Of a DNA stretch of 64,000 bases, positions 30,673-43,339 are shown in pieces. The notes under the pieces are model-generated. The model ran no database searches and was not told the origin of the DNA. It worked only from the letters and a program-made list of their open reading frames with translations. The translations under genes were made by a program, and so were the position numbers. Origin of the DNA: Trichopria drosophilae (lineage: Eukaryota; Arthropoda; Insecta; Hymenoptera; Diapriidae); assembly GCA_030407085.1 (NCBI GenBank), contig CM059582.1, positions 66,339,501-66,403,500 of the forward strand. The letters run 5' to 3'. Each line of letters opens with the position of its first letter. Position 1 is the stretch's first letter.

Positions 30673-33061
30673 TACAGGGTATCTCATTTGAAACAGGACA
30701 GCTGAATAACTCTGGAATGGAGGGCAAAAACATTGTTCAGATAAAAGTTGTAGGGTTCGAAGGGGGCCATAAGATGCTGACCTTGAATTTGACCTTGAGG
30801 TCAATTTTGAGCATAATTGATGGTTAAAGCATGTTTTTTCAAATGAAAAACTCTACGTTTGACCGCAGAAATAAAAACAGCGGACAATTTTACTTCCGAA
30901 TATGTTAACATATCAGGTCATTTAGAGGTCATTTGAAGGTCAAAAACCATTTCCTATGGATTTTCACGGAAAATCCTCAAACAAGTTGTTTCTCTGACCA
31001 ACATTATTATAGTTAAAATGAAACCCCACGTTGCGACTTTGGATTCCACCTCGAGAACGATAATGATTGCCAAATTTGAAATAATAATTAAAAAATTATT
31101 TATTTTTCCAGTTCGTCGTTTTATAATTAATATTCTCAAAGCTACTTCGTTATACCAACAGTTTTCATGACTATGTTAACGAACTCTGCAGATAATGCCG
31201 TGTTCTAATTCAATGATGAGTAGCCTTATAGTGAACAAATAGATGGATTTTTTTGTAATTACATAATTACTTCAACCTTCGGCTGTTCTTCCTTCTGACA
31301 TCGGAAACTTGTCCGCCCAATCAGAAGCGTTGCGAAAAATTGCCGAAAGTTTGCATGTCATATACATATACAGATGACATGTCATATACATGTACAGATA
31401 GAGATACTTTATATTTTGTTAGAAAATTTTAATTCTATCACCAGACGAGAGAGATCGATTCTTCCCATTAAAAATGGACAGAATACATGAAATAATGTGT
31501 AAATTACGTCCCCATTAATTCTACTATTGTATTTTCACATACTCAGAAAGTTCAAACTAAAATAAATTTACTTTTGACTTACTATTTTATTTTATCCTTT
31601 TAAATGTAGAAAATACAACTTCTTAATATTCTAAATAACTTCTGAAATCTGAAATTTAATCTTTCTTACAGGTAGCCGAAATACGTTGACGGATGTGTAA
31701 AACACATTCATTGCAGGAGATGTTCGAATTGACTGCCATTTACTTGAATACATAACTCCAGCCGGCGTCAACAGTTTCCAAGAATTGAATGAAAAACTTT
31801 TGCACGAATATTCACAATTGCGTATCTGATGCGTTGCTGTAGATCCACATGTGTAGTTGGTCGGTTGGTATAAACGACAGTTTTTACGTAACCCCACAAA
31901 TAAAAATCTAGAGGGGTGAGATCAGGAGATCTTACAGGCTACAGTACATATCCACGTCGGCCAATCCAACGATTGGGGAAAAGGATATTTAGATAATCCC
32001 TAACACATCGAGCAAAGTATGGTGGTGCACTGTCTTGCTGATATCACATCCTCTGCCTAGTTGCTAATGTCACATCTTCTATGAAAACTGGTAATTCATT
32101 CTGTAAAAACTGTAGATATTTAGGATCGTTAACAGTTCCATAAAAAAAAATACGGCCCAATAATTTGATTGTCTAGAATTCCACACCAAACATTTATACT
32201 CCACCGATGCTGATGATCAACTTGTTGAGTCCAGTGCGGGTTTTGCGCTGACCAATAGTGGCTATTGTGACGATTTAACAAGCCAGTACTTTGAAACGTT
32301 GATCCGTCACTGAAAAGAACATATCCAAAGAAATCTGGCGCTTCGTTCAACCTTTGTGTTTGCGTATAACAGGGTAAAACGAGGTTCCTGCATTATCGCC
32401 TCTCTGTCATCGATTTAACCGATAGTTTGCACTACCTTGCAGTACCATTGATTCGCGTATTGATTTATGAGAACATCACGTGACTACGAATTTCGTGTTC
32501 GCTTCCGGGCAACGTGGTCGCCAGTACCTCGATTGCTCTGCTCACATGGCGACTGGTAATGGAAACTGTTGGTATAGCGAAGTAGCTTTAAGAATATTAA
32601 TTATAAAACGACGAACTGGTAAAATAAATAATTTTTTAATTATTATTTCAAATTTGGCAATCATTATCGTTCTCAAGGTCGAGTTTAAAGTCGCAACGTG
32701 GGGGTTCACTTTAACTTTAATAACTTTGGTCAGAGAAACAACTCGTTTGTAACTTTTCCGTGAATATCCATAGAAAATGGTTTTTTGACCTTCAAATATG
32801 ACCTCTAAATGACCTGATATGTTAACATATTCGGAAGTAAAATTGTCCGCTGTTTTCATTTCTGAGGTCGAACGTAGGGTTTTCCATTTGAAAAAACATA
32901 CTTTGACCGTTAATTATGCTCAAAATTGACCTCAAGGTCAAATTCAAGTTCACCATCTTATGGCCCCCTTCGAACCCTACAACTTTTATCTGAACAATTT
33001 TTTTTCCTCCATTCCCTGAAGAGTTATTCAGCTGTCCTCTTTCAAATGGGACACCCCGTAT
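30673..33061 (-). mobile_element. IS630/Tc1-mariner-type transposon with roughly 500-bp terminal inverted repeats
   Basis: The ends are TACAGGGTATCTCATTTGAA (30673) and its complement ...TTCAAATGGGACACCCCGTA (ending 33061). They are flanked by TA dinucleotides (30671-30672 and 33062-33063), the target of this superfamily. Inverted repeats cover 30673-31168 and about 32558-33061 with scattered mismatches. A decayed transposase lies between them on the minus strand. The repeats contain several TGACCTT motifs in both directions. Confidence 0.85.
31640..32420 (-). pseudogene. Broken DDE_3-type transposase
   Basis: Minus-strand fragments align end to end with the other copies in this window. LFSDGSTFQSTGLLNRHN (about 32300) has Asp retained but the usual DEATF reads DGSTF. 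NVWCGILDNQIIGPYFF follows. After stops comes a degraded QQDGAPPH equivalent near 32030, then PNRWIGRRG and RSPDLTPLDFYLWGYVK (about 31900). The N-terminal helix-turn-helix is missing and several stops and frameshifts are present. Confidence 0.78.
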
Positions 33062-33063
33062 AA

Positions 33064-33701
33064 GCTGGAATAATTATTGCTAAAGGAATAATGGTTGTTA
33101 TTATTATTCTGATTATTATTATCATTATTGTAATTCAAGTTCATTTTTTTTATAAAGAAATTGCAAATCCAGGGCATTCATAATATCTTAACCTTTCCGT
33201 TAACGTTAAATTTGTATTGTTATATATACTAAATCATTATTGCATTTGGTTATTATGCACGGCAATATCAATAAGAGTAAGAACATCTTTTTACATTATC
33301 TATTTATTGCATATCAAATACTGCATATACTAGAAATATTCATGACGAATATTTTGATATTTAGTTTGACCTTGTTTTTATTTGTTATTGAATTATGGTT
33401 CATGAATCATTTTAATATTACTTTGAAAATTCCTTTGTAAATTTTTACGATAAGGTTATGATTCGACCCATATTTCGCATTATTGATTTTTTTCAGCTAC
33501 TTCTTGACTTCGATTTATGTCATTACGTTGAACAATAAAAATAATAACCGTTGTAAGGAACTATTCTGTTCTTTTATGCTTTTGCACGGAATTAAGTTCA
33601 GTCTATTTGGAAAAACTAAGGTGAAACACTATTTACTTATTCGCATATTTTATTAAGACTAGTTTATTAAATCAATCTTAATCTTCTCTTATTATCTATA
33701 C

Positions 33702-33742
<41 letters not shown>
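33064..33742. other. No gene seen; TA microsatellite
   Basis: AT-rich, ending in a long (TA)n run at about 33705-33741 that abuts the next element. Confidence 0.5.
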
Positions 33743-33744
<2 letters not shown>

Positions 33745-36155
33745 TTAAGTCTTACCCCGAAATATCACCCAGAATTTTTACAGATTTTTAAGAAAAAATT
33801 TAGAGGTCACGTTTTCAACATTTTTTTACGTTATCAACTGTAAACTTCATCAGCGTTATGAACAACAAAATTCACATTTTTATGGCATAAACAATAAAGA
33901 ATAAAGGAAAGGAATTATCCGCCGCTTTGAGGACATTTATTTTGCCTATTCGCGGGTCGGCTCTCGGGTGGATAGGTCGGATAGACAATCGAAGAGATTT
34001 ACAAGACAATACATGGCAGTACAAAGCAACACCCACCCAGAGCCAGTCCCACCATTACTGCGCCCCGTAGGGCGTCTTGACCCCTCTGTATCTCATTTGC
34101 ACGGAGTCTGGGAAAACAACGGAACACCCAGACAGATACAGTCGACGAACTACTTTATTATCAAATGTTACCCTCTGATGGTAAAGCAGCTGGGTCTCCC
34201 ACTCAGCAATCGGCCTGCTATCTTTGCCGTAGCGGGCGCAACGCTCGTTTTTTTTTATTTTAATAATCACCTTTCCAAGTATGGATCCCTAATCAGGATG
34301 CTTTTACTTGAAAGAGCGACTGTGCGTCGTGCCGACCGCACGGCAATTGCTGTTGGTACATAAAAAATAGTGTTCTAAACATGATACGACAATAAGTTAT
34401 TAGTAAAAAAACACGTTCAAAAATATTTGTAACCCTTCAGATGATACACCTGTTTGATATCGAAAAAAGTATAACGTGTTTTCGATGTATTTTCGCCTCC
34501 TGATTTCGAATATGATGTCAGACATTGGCGTTCGGCCATATAATGGTCGCCAGTTTGAAAAGACAGCCAAAAATTAACATTATTCTAATTATTGTGCTTT
34601 TCCTGGAAAAATACAAGAAAGCACAACGTGGTTTCGATATATTTTTGCAACCTGATTACGAATATGAAGTCAGAAATTAGCGGTCGACCATTTCATATTC
34701 GCCATTATGAAAAAACAGCCAAAAATTACGATTATTCTGATTTTTGTGCATTATTTTTTAAATACAAGAAAGCACAACGTGGTTTCGATGTACTTTTGCC
34801 TCCTGATTACGAATATGACGTCAGACATTGGCGTTCGGCCATATCATTGCCGCCATTTTGCAAAAAATATTAGATTATAATTTTCAATAGTATTGCATAT
34901 TAACAGCATAATTTACAAGGAGATTCATAATATATATGTTTACCTTTTTCACTTTGATCTGCAAACTTTAATTTTAGATTTTAGTTTCTTTAGGAATACA
35001 TATCTTCATCAGAACACCTATGAAATGTTAGAAATAATTTGGCAGCCCTTAACAACGTCCCGTTTTTATTTTACTTAAATATTACTACATCTTTACCGCC
35101 ATCTTAGAACTGTCATTTTGAAATTTCAAGTTCATAGCTCATATTTGTGCCCTGCAACCGATAAATGACTTGTGCGTAATAAGAAAAAAAATTACAAATA
35201 ACCCTTCAGATGATACAACTGTTCGATCTCGAAAAAAGTGCAACGTGATATCATTTGGTCTTTTATGGAAATGCGGGGATAAAATACCAAATATTGCTCA
35301 GGTTCAGTTGTCATCCACACTACATTGGCTGAATATTAAGTAAGTATAAAACAGGTGACCCCCCCCCCCCCCAGCATGCACGCATTTTCATTTTGAATTC
35401 TCAAGGTAATACCTCCACTTGAGAGATGCTTACGTGCTTGGGGAAGAGAAGGGGGAGGGCAGCACTCAGAACCTCCTTGTTTGGCTGTTTATTCATAGAA
35501 ATACGTCGAAACCACTCTATACTTCTTTGTATTTTTCAAAAAATGGACAAAATCAGCATAATTGTAATTTTTGGTTGTTTTTTCATAATGGCAGATATGA
35601 TATGGTCGACCGTTTTCTGACGTCATGTTCGTAATTAGAAGGCAAAAATGTGTCGAAACCACGTTGTGCTTTCTTCTATTTCAAAAATAATTCCTACAAA
35701 TCAGAATAATCGTAATTTGGGGCTGTTTTTTTCATAATAGCGGCCATGGTATGGCCGAACGCCAATGTCTGACATCATATTCGTAATCAGGAGCAAAAAT
35801 ACATCGAAAACACGATATATTTTTTTTATCTCGAACAGGTGTATCATCTGAACGGTTACAAATGTTTGTGAACGTGTTTTTTTCAATAATTTATTGCCGT
35901 ATCTTGTTTAGAACATTATTTTTTATGCCATAAAAAATGTGACTTTTGCTGTTCATAACGGTGATGAAGTTTACAGTTGATAACGTACAAAAATATTGAT
36001 ATTTTAACGTGTTAAAAAAATTAAATTTATAATTTTATTGATTTTTGCACAAAAGGGGAGAGAGCGACCTCTAAATTTTTTCTTAAAAATCTGTAAATAT
36101 TCTGGGTGCATTTTTTTGCTATTTGGATATTTCAGGGGTAAGACTTAAAAAAAAA
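33743..36155. mobile_element. Non-autonomous palindromic element with tandem inner repeats
   Basis: The outer arms 33743-33891 and about 35930-36155 are inverted copies (AAGTCTTACCCC ... GGGGTAAGACTT; GTTATCAACTGTAAACTTCATC). Inside, 34360-34870 and about 35420-35925 are again inverted to each other. Each consists of about three tandem units of roughly 150-175 bp, marked by AAAGCACAACGTGGTTTCGAT and TATGACGTCAGACATTGGCG. No transposase is present. A C run lies at about 35359-35372. The left arm is interrupted by the insertion at 33892-34358. Confidence 0.75.
33892..34358. mobile_element. 467-bp insertion with 6-bp target duplication
   Basis: CATAAA occurs at 33886-33891 and 34359-34364. The uninterrupted arm sequence (TTTATGGCATAAAAAATAATG, inverted near 35925) has it once. 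The insert is richer in G+C than its host element, has no terminal inverted repeats and no convincing ORF, and has AATAAAG at its plus-strand start. It is unclassified: a solo LTR or SINE-like element are both possible. Confidence 0.6.
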
Positions 36156-36185
36156 AATTTGTTTTTTTTTAACCACCCTAATATA

Positions 36186-39100
36186 TACAGTGTGTCCGAA
36201 AAGTATGGAAACGGTCCTGTAATTTTTGAAAAAAAAGATATTTCGAAATTCGCGGAAATACGTGAAACGATTTTTCAAAAAATCTATTTTTTCTGCGGGG
36301 TTCCCCCCCCCCCCCCCCGCCCAAGTGGGAGGGGCGTGGAGTAAGAGAGGGGATCAATATCTTAAATGGCAACATGGGTCGAGTGGGGGCACATTTGATA
36401 GGTCTTTTCGAGACGAATTCAAAACACTAGGCATAGATGGCGCTACGAATACTTTTTAGCGGTCATAATCGACTTATAAAACTTTAGATCAATTGAAGGT
36501 TTTGACAATTGCCAAATTAACCGAAACCATTTTTCAAAAATATCTATTTTTATCTGTTTTTGAGGTTAGAAAAAATGTAAGGTGATGAGTGGATTCGTGT
36601 TTGGGACGTCAAAATACATCGGATAGCATAAAAAGCACTATAAACATACACCGAATTTTATTTTAGGCAAGTTTTAAAATTTTTTCCAACAAATTAAGAG
36701 CTTCTGGACGCCATATTGAAGCAGCCATTTTAGATTTTGCTAATGCGCACTCCGCATTCGAAAGTATAGACCTTAAGCTGTAAAATGAGCCCTCATTCGT
36801 ATTTTTTTGGTTGTTTTTAATTGTGGGCAGAGCAGTGTTCGGTTGACGTGGAATGACTCATGTATACATACATTTCATTAATTTAAAATGGCTGAAATAA
36901 AATGTCGGATAATTTTTCTGAAATGTACTCGGAATTGAATGCAATTCCTTAGTTGCAGACTTGCAATAGACAATACCGTTTTTGAAATTTGTAGTGGCGT
37001 CCTTTGCCTTTGACTATTTCCAAGTTTCGCGATTCTCACCGTGGGGACGTGAACGATTTTGATAATCTTTTTTTTTTTTTATTTTATTTAAACAAATTTT
37101 TTTTTTAACTGGTCTTTACATTTAAATGCACATAATTCGGCGTTTTAATTTTGCTTCGTTGAAAAAGCCATGGAATTACGGAATCTAAAAGTAATGATTT
37201 TTATTCTTTTAGGTTTAATATTTTCTTTTTATACATATGTATTTTATTTGTAGTATTTTATTAAGCTTGTGCCAATTACTGAATGAGATGTTTAAATTGA
37301 TGTCCTTCAGCAACTTGACAATATCCCAATAGTGCATAGAAGTTATTTTGTTATCATTTACTTTTTGCCGCTTTTCTTGAGATATCGAATTAGAACATTG
37401 AATTATTCTTTCCTTTAACTCATCAATGTCTATAGGCTTTGTTTCGTACACCTTGTTCTTCAGAAAATCCCCAGTGAAAATAATCTAGAGGAGTTAGATC
37501 CGGTAACCTTGGTGGCCATTCAATGAAAATGTTGTTCAATCGATTGCGTACAATCAAACCAAAATGACACGGAGCACCATCCTGTTGAAACCAGACATTG
37601 CCAAATGCTGTACCAGTGATATTTTGGATTGCTGGTATAACATAGGTATTCAATAAATTTAAGTACGCCACAGCTGTGTAATTCTCTTCAACGAAGAAAA
37701 GTCCAACAATTTGATTCCACAAAATTCTAGCCCAAACATTGATTTTCTGTATATATTGTGTGTGGGTATCTCTCATCCAATGATGATTTTCGTCTGAACA
37801 ATATCGCATATTGAGTCTATTAACTTCTGCACTTAATTGAAACGTAGCTTCATCGGAGAAGCATATCCGGAACTTGAAAAACTCATTGTGGTCACACCGC
37901 CTCATTATTTGCTCACAAAATTCTAATCTGCGATCGAAATCGTCTTCCGAAAGCTCTTGCACAAATTTTATTTTATATGGATGAAACTTATTTTGTCTTA
38001 GTATTTCATGGACAGATGATTTGCCGATACCAGTTTGTTGCGCAATTATTCTAACTGAAGTATGGACCTCCTCAACAACACAAGCACAGACTACTAAACT
38101 GTTATCTTCGTTTGTAGCCGTTTTTGGTCTACCCGATTTTGGACGATCTCTGACAGAGCCAGTATCGTGAACTCGAGAAACAGTTCTACAAACAGTTGAT
38201 TTGGATATGGGTAGACGATCGATAGGTATCATTAAACTGTTGGACGACTTGTTCGTAAGAACTTTTTTTATCACCACATGCTCGTAGAATAAGGATTATG
38301 ATTTTTTCTCTTTCTGTCAGAGACATTTTATATCAAAAGCAAGGAAACAGAATAGAGAATTAAAAAAATGGAAGAAATTTTGAGTAAATAGTGATAAAAC
38401 GAAAAAAATGAAAATATAAGAAGAAAGTCAAAAGTAAAATTATCGTACCAATAAGCGCAGTATTATCGTATCACTTAAGCCGCAATCAATATAAATTTTG
38501 CTCGATCTTCCAGTTAGAACATTCTGAACAAAACGCACTTCCTTTACGAGTAAGCCGTAATCAAGAAATACAGTAATGTTGCCATCTGTCAACGAGATAT
38601 CGTACGAAATAGTCGTGAAAAACGTGAAAGTTCTATCACAGGCAAAGAGAAATTTCGAATGTTTATTCTATGGGTCGCCTTCAACGAAAAAGACGTTCTT
38701 GCGTACATGAATCTTTTTCAGCAGGATCGCATACTATTTATTGAGACTCACAAGATTTCGTGATTTGACTGCACCTATTGTAAGTAACTCGTACTAAATT
38801 TTTAATATTTGAACCAGTTTAACGCTTTAGCATAATTTTAATTTGGATGATTACAGCGCCATGTATCCACTAAAACGATCGTAATAATAAGGTAAAATTT
38901 AACTTTTTCTGAACAAACGAAATCTGCAATAAAAATTGTAATTTTTTTATTCGACCTGTATTTCTCGCGATATCCGACAGTTTATACATTTTTCACAAAA
39001 CGGTCCTGTAGACAATAAAAATTTTCGAAAATCGCTGAAACAGGTGAAACAATGGAAAGGACAAACTGTAAAAAAAAAAGTATCAAAAATCTGCCATTGA

Positions 39101-39300
39101 TAGTCCCAAACCCGTGTTAAAGAGGAGGGTGCTAAGAATTTTGTGTGCTATGTTAGATCCGAATATTGGTTTCTCAGATTAAAAATTTCAAACGACAAAT
39201 ACTTCCGCGACAAGTGGACCGTACGGTATCTATGCCTAGTGTTTTGAATTCGTCTAGAAAAGGCCTATCAAATGAACCCCCACTCGACCCTTTTTTGGTT
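36186..39300 (-). mobile_element. IS630/mariner-type transposon, rearranged ends
   Basis: The left end is TACAGTGTGTCCGAAAAGTA, preceded by TA. The block 36380-36455 (GGGTCGAGTGGGGGCAC ... ACTAGGCATAGATGGCG) recurs inverted at 39225-39300. In contrast ACGGTCCTGTA near 36220 recurs in direct orientation near 38999. The terminal regions have therefore been rearranged, or the right end is a compound. The dead transposase lies between. The right boundary after 39300 is uncertain. A C run interrupts the left repeat at about 36303-36318. Confidence 0.6.
37215..38326 (-). pseudogene. Nearly intact IS630/mariner-type transposase, two frameshifts
   Basis: Start ATG is at 38326 (MSLTEREKIIILILRACG). 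After about 34 codons a frameshift near 38225 leads into the main frame (38277-37423). This has a helix-turn-helix region (ISKSTVCRTVSRVHDTGS, then RPKSGRPKTA), a second one (IIAQQTGIGKSSVHEILRQN), then the catalytic triad motifs CFSDEATFQ, VWFQQDGAPCH and LPDLTPLDYFHWG. A second frameshift at GF(S/L) near 37465 leads to the C-terminal frame ending at 37215. About 340-370 residues is the usual length for DDE_3-type transposases of insects. All three acidic positions appear retained, so only the two frameshifts disable it. Confidence 0.82.
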
Positions 39301-40084
39301 TTTCTACTACGCCATCTGCCTAAAGGACCTTTTCCTATTCATCAGACGTCTTGGGAGTTTTCGAAAATCTACGTTCGTCACCCAAACAATAACCGCCTAA
39401 TCTATATTACTTCTATCGGGGTCTTCGAGTATCTAACGTCGTCACCTAATCAGAATCCCGGAATCCTTTAGTCACTTGCGGTTGAAAAATCGTTGTACTA
39501 TCGCGTTTACCTTCGTCGGACCTAAAGGTAGCTTTTAAGAAACGGACTGCTTTCTGATGGAATTCTGAACATCCAATCATAGTGGTCTTTCTCGTATTAT
39601 GTCGTTGCTATTAATTAAACTCAATCAGATTTAAATGTTATTATAATATGTTCATGTGTGAGTTATGATCCCAATTGTCTATTAGTCCTTTTAATAACTT
39701 CTGACGAGGACAATTGTTTTCCTCGGATCTCACAACATTTGTATAATTAAACAAAGGATCCTTTCCTAATTATTCATCCCTTCAATCGCTATGGAATCTT
39801 TTCTTACCTGGGTTCTCCATAAATATCAATCATGTAGGTTTCAGAATTCAGTATCAGTTTGTAGTTAGGGCGTCTGAGGCTGATTCCTTCCGCCAAAGCC
39901 TCACTGAAGAGTTCAGATGCGGAGGGGATTGAATGAAACGCCACGCATGTATCTTTTTAATTTTTTAATTTTTATTTGTTTGTATATTTTTTGCATGTAT
40001 ATATATATATTTTTTTTTGCAATTAATATATATATAATATATATATTTGAAATATATATATATATATATATTTGCATGTCTATA
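39301..40084. other. No gene seen
   Basis: Mixed composition followed by TA-rich microsatellites (about 39990-40080) adjoining the next element. The 101-codon frame starting at 39166 is overlapped by the inverted repeat of the preceding element and is not credible. Confidence 0.4.
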
Positions 40085-40850
40085 TACAGGGTCATCGAAA
40101 ATTATCGGACCCCCCTAATATCTTCAGTTAGAATGCACTTAGGAGAAAATGTCCAATAGCAAAGTTGTATGGTTTCAAGCGGGGAGTAAGATGATGACCT
40201 TGACTTTGACCTTGACCATGTCCTTCAAGGTCATTTCAAGGTCAATCTTATTTTTTTAAATAGAACTCCCTACATTTTATTGCATATTCTTATAGCTTAT
40301 CTCGAGAGCATTCCAAAACACTATAATAAAATATTTTTTTATTAAGTACTTTTTGAGTTATAAAGGTTTGAAGTTAACAACTTGTTAAGTGGTGTGCGAG
40401 TCCGACCAGTTAAGGCAAGAGTGGTGTGCGAGTCCGACCAGTTAAGGCCAAAAAAAATCGTTTTCTTATTATTCCGCGCACAAAAGTATTAAGGTTATGA
40501 TTACTGAAAACTAAATAATATTTTACAAGATATTCTACATTTTGTGTCAAAAAATTGTTAACTTCAAACCTTTATAACTCAAAAAGTACGTAATAAAAAA
40601 ATATTTTATTATAGTGTTTTGGAAAGCTCTCGAGATAAGCTATAAGAATGTGCATTAAAATGTAGGGGGTTCTATTTAAAAAAATAAGATTGACCTTGAA
40701 ATGACCTTGAAGGACATGGTCAAGGTCAATTTCAAGGTATTCATCTTACTCCCCGCTTGAAACCATACAACTTTGCTATTGGACATTTTCTCCTAAGTGC
40801 ACTCTAACTGAAGATATTAGGGGGGTCCGATACTTTTCGATGACCCTGTA
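40085..40850. mobile_element. Palindromic miniature element, about 300-bp arms
   Basis: Ends TACAGGGTCATCGAAAA and TTTTCGATGACCCTGTA, with TA on both sides. Arms 40085-40383 and about 40555-40850 are near-perfect inverted copies, each with clustered TGACCTTGA motifs. The centre holds a short direct duplication (GTGGTGTGCGAGTCCGACCAGTTAAGGC-type, two copies at about 40390-40450). There is no coding capacity. The right arm is nearly identical to 50741-51034. Confidence 0.88.
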
Positions 40851-41269
40851 TATATTTCTTTGCATGTCTATATATATATTTTACATTACTTGTCTTTCTT
40901 TCTTTTGATTTGTTATAATGCATGCTAAAAAATCATATTCACATACCACTCTATTCCCAGTAACTGTCAAATCGAAATTTTATCAACTTTATAGGTATTG
41001 AATATAATTTTATCTTTCTATTACCTTTTTTTCCTTTTTTTCTTTCGTTATTAATTTCATTACTAGTTATATTACAAATATTTCCACAAGGCCTAAACAT
41101 TTGTGAATCCGAGCGATTACGACGGAAGGTGTTTGAAATGTTTGTAAAATTTCAAAACTATGGCATTTTAACATCTAATGCAATTGGTAGGTCTAAGCCG
41201 TTAATTATTTTATTTTAATATTTAAATACACCTACGTTAAATCTATATTATTATTTCTAGCGTTTTTCG
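40851..41269. other. No gene seen
   Basis: AT-rich DNA with TA and pyrimidine runs (about 41015-41045). Confidence 0.4.
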
Positions 41270-42310
41270 GTTACACAGAATTGAGATTCCGTGTTCCGTA
41301 TCCTATTCTAATTAAATCTTCGTATACGCCTTTCACTATCGTAAAATTGAAATTTCACGTGACCTACTAGTAACTTTGAACTCGTACCACTAAAACTATC
41401 TACGATCACTGTCTATCGAATCTTTTCTACACTACGTCTATATCTGCAGTAATTGTCATCATTTATATTAACTGGTATTTTGTCTATACCTGGTGTACAC
41501 TGTACAAACTATTTGTCTATTTGTCATCGTTAGGGGTTTTTCTAGAAAATTACGTATTTTCCCCGCGCACACTAATTCTCATCTATCATGCTAAAGTATT
41601 AGTCACGCTATGCCGAACCTATATTCTGCATACCATTTATCAAGTATATTTCGACACAAAATTCACATATGTATTTGTTATGATACATATGTTTTTATCT
41701 CCAATTCTCGGGGACGGATACCCCTCATACTAACACGTATCGATTAAAAACTTCGATCATACAGCGCTAGTGACAAATCTAGGAAAGACGGACGCAAAAT
41801 TGAAATTTCGCATACGGACTAGACTTTCATTTACGACGTTCTTATAACTCTTAACGTTATTAGCGACAACTAGAAACAAATGAACACAAAATTGAGATTT
41901 CGTGCTTCACTTCAACTAGTTCTCCCTAGTGTACACTCACGTATCATATGCTCCCGCGTTATCTATATATATACCGGTTCTGCCGTGCTTCAACATATGT
42001 ATCATAATAGCGTTGTCAGTTTTAAAACTTTCGTCTATACGGTTTTCTCGTTGGACTCCTGAATACTATTGCCAAAAGATTGAGATTTCTTGGCGATAAT
42101 ATTGAGTAGAGTTTTCAGGCAGATATTATGGTTCGACCAAGAGAATTAAGATTCCTTTGGGAAAACCGTAATCATCTGTCCTTTTTCGCCGCGAGTGTAA
42201 ATTATTATAAGTGTTTTTATTTTCATACATATGGAATTGAGATTCCTTATATATGAAACCTGTATAGGTGTGTAAGTGTAGAGGGACGAAATTGCGATTT
42301 CGACCTCCTG
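41270..42310. repeat. Recurrent AATTGAGATTTC motif, irregularly spaced
   Basis: A motif close to (A)AAATTGAGATTTCG recurs at about 41279, 41344, 41796, 41886, 42079, 42142, 42235 and 42290, always in the same orientation. Spacing is irregular (about 55-450 bp) and the intervening sequence shows little obvious repetition. No gene with support is seen. Open frames at 41521-41733 and 41880-42062 have no domains. Confidence 0.45.
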
Positions 42311-43339
42311 GGCTTACCTTATTCGATGACAGCTGGAACTGAAGTGCCTTCTCAGTGCTTTTAGGACCAAATTTATAGGTAACCAAAAGGATAACGGATT
42401 TTCCATACCAGGAACACGCATTTTTCAAAACATAACGACTTTGTTCTAGAATATTCTTACCATGTTTTTTTCTACTTTTTACTTTTGTTTTTTTATTTTT
42501 TAAGGTTTCCAACAAAAAAATAGGATAACAAAAATTAATAAATTATTATAAAAATAAAAATCAACGAAAAATGATGTGAGGGCAAATTTTAAACAACGGG
42601 AAAATTTGTTTCCTCACACAGTAAAGTTCATTTTTTAAGTTACAATACATCATAAATCTAAATATAAAAAAAAACGTACTGACGTGGGTCCTCGAAACGT
42701 CGTGATAATTAACACTAACATAAGTTGTTAGTTTTGTAAACACCACTACTTTTTTCACTAGCTCGAAGATCGATATATGCAACCACTCTCCTTCTGAAAA
42801 TTTCTAATCAGTGATAAATACTAATTCTAATTTATAAAAAAAAAAGCTACGTGTCGTCAACCACAGTTCGACATTAAACGTTTGTTGAAGGAGGACATTT
42901 AGACCACTTGGATGCAGATAACTGTAGTTATATTTAAATTAAGAAGTTGAACTTTGAGCTGTAAATCGAAGACATTTCGAAGAAGGTTCCATGACGATAC
43001 CGGCGTAGTAATTCACCCACTATTCTACGGCTCATTTGGTATATTACCATCGAATGTCTGATCGAGAAACGACTCATGATACTCGCCGTACTGGTCAAGG
43101 TGCGTGGGCAAGCCCGTTCTGGTGGGTTCCACATTGGAGAGTGCTACGTTTAGCTATATCCATTAGGCAGGTGGACATCTAACATTTAATTTATTAAAGT
43201 TCATTTTGCCCCCGATCTACACATCTTTAACGAACCCCCCTCTCTCATCGATATCGAGGTATGCGTATCGCAACCACCTGCGCTAACTGCGTTAGGTGTC
43301 TTGCAACCCCGCGATCATCACATGAATAGAATATTCATG
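42311..43339. other. No gene seen
   Basis: AT-rich. Open frames at 42126-42515 and 42561-42782 on the minus strand carry no recognisable domain. Confidence 0.4.

Noticed and set aside
33835..33870. Minus-strand CTGATGAAGTTTAC followed further on by GAAAAC
   Set aside because: No stem II between the two parts, and the inverted copy near 35965 has GTGATGA, so the core is not conserved.
34985..35030. Minus-strand CTGATGAAG ... GAAAC near 35000 resembling a second hammerhead core
   Set aside because: The bases between CTGATGA and GAAA cannot form a stem II, and no stem I or III pairing is present.
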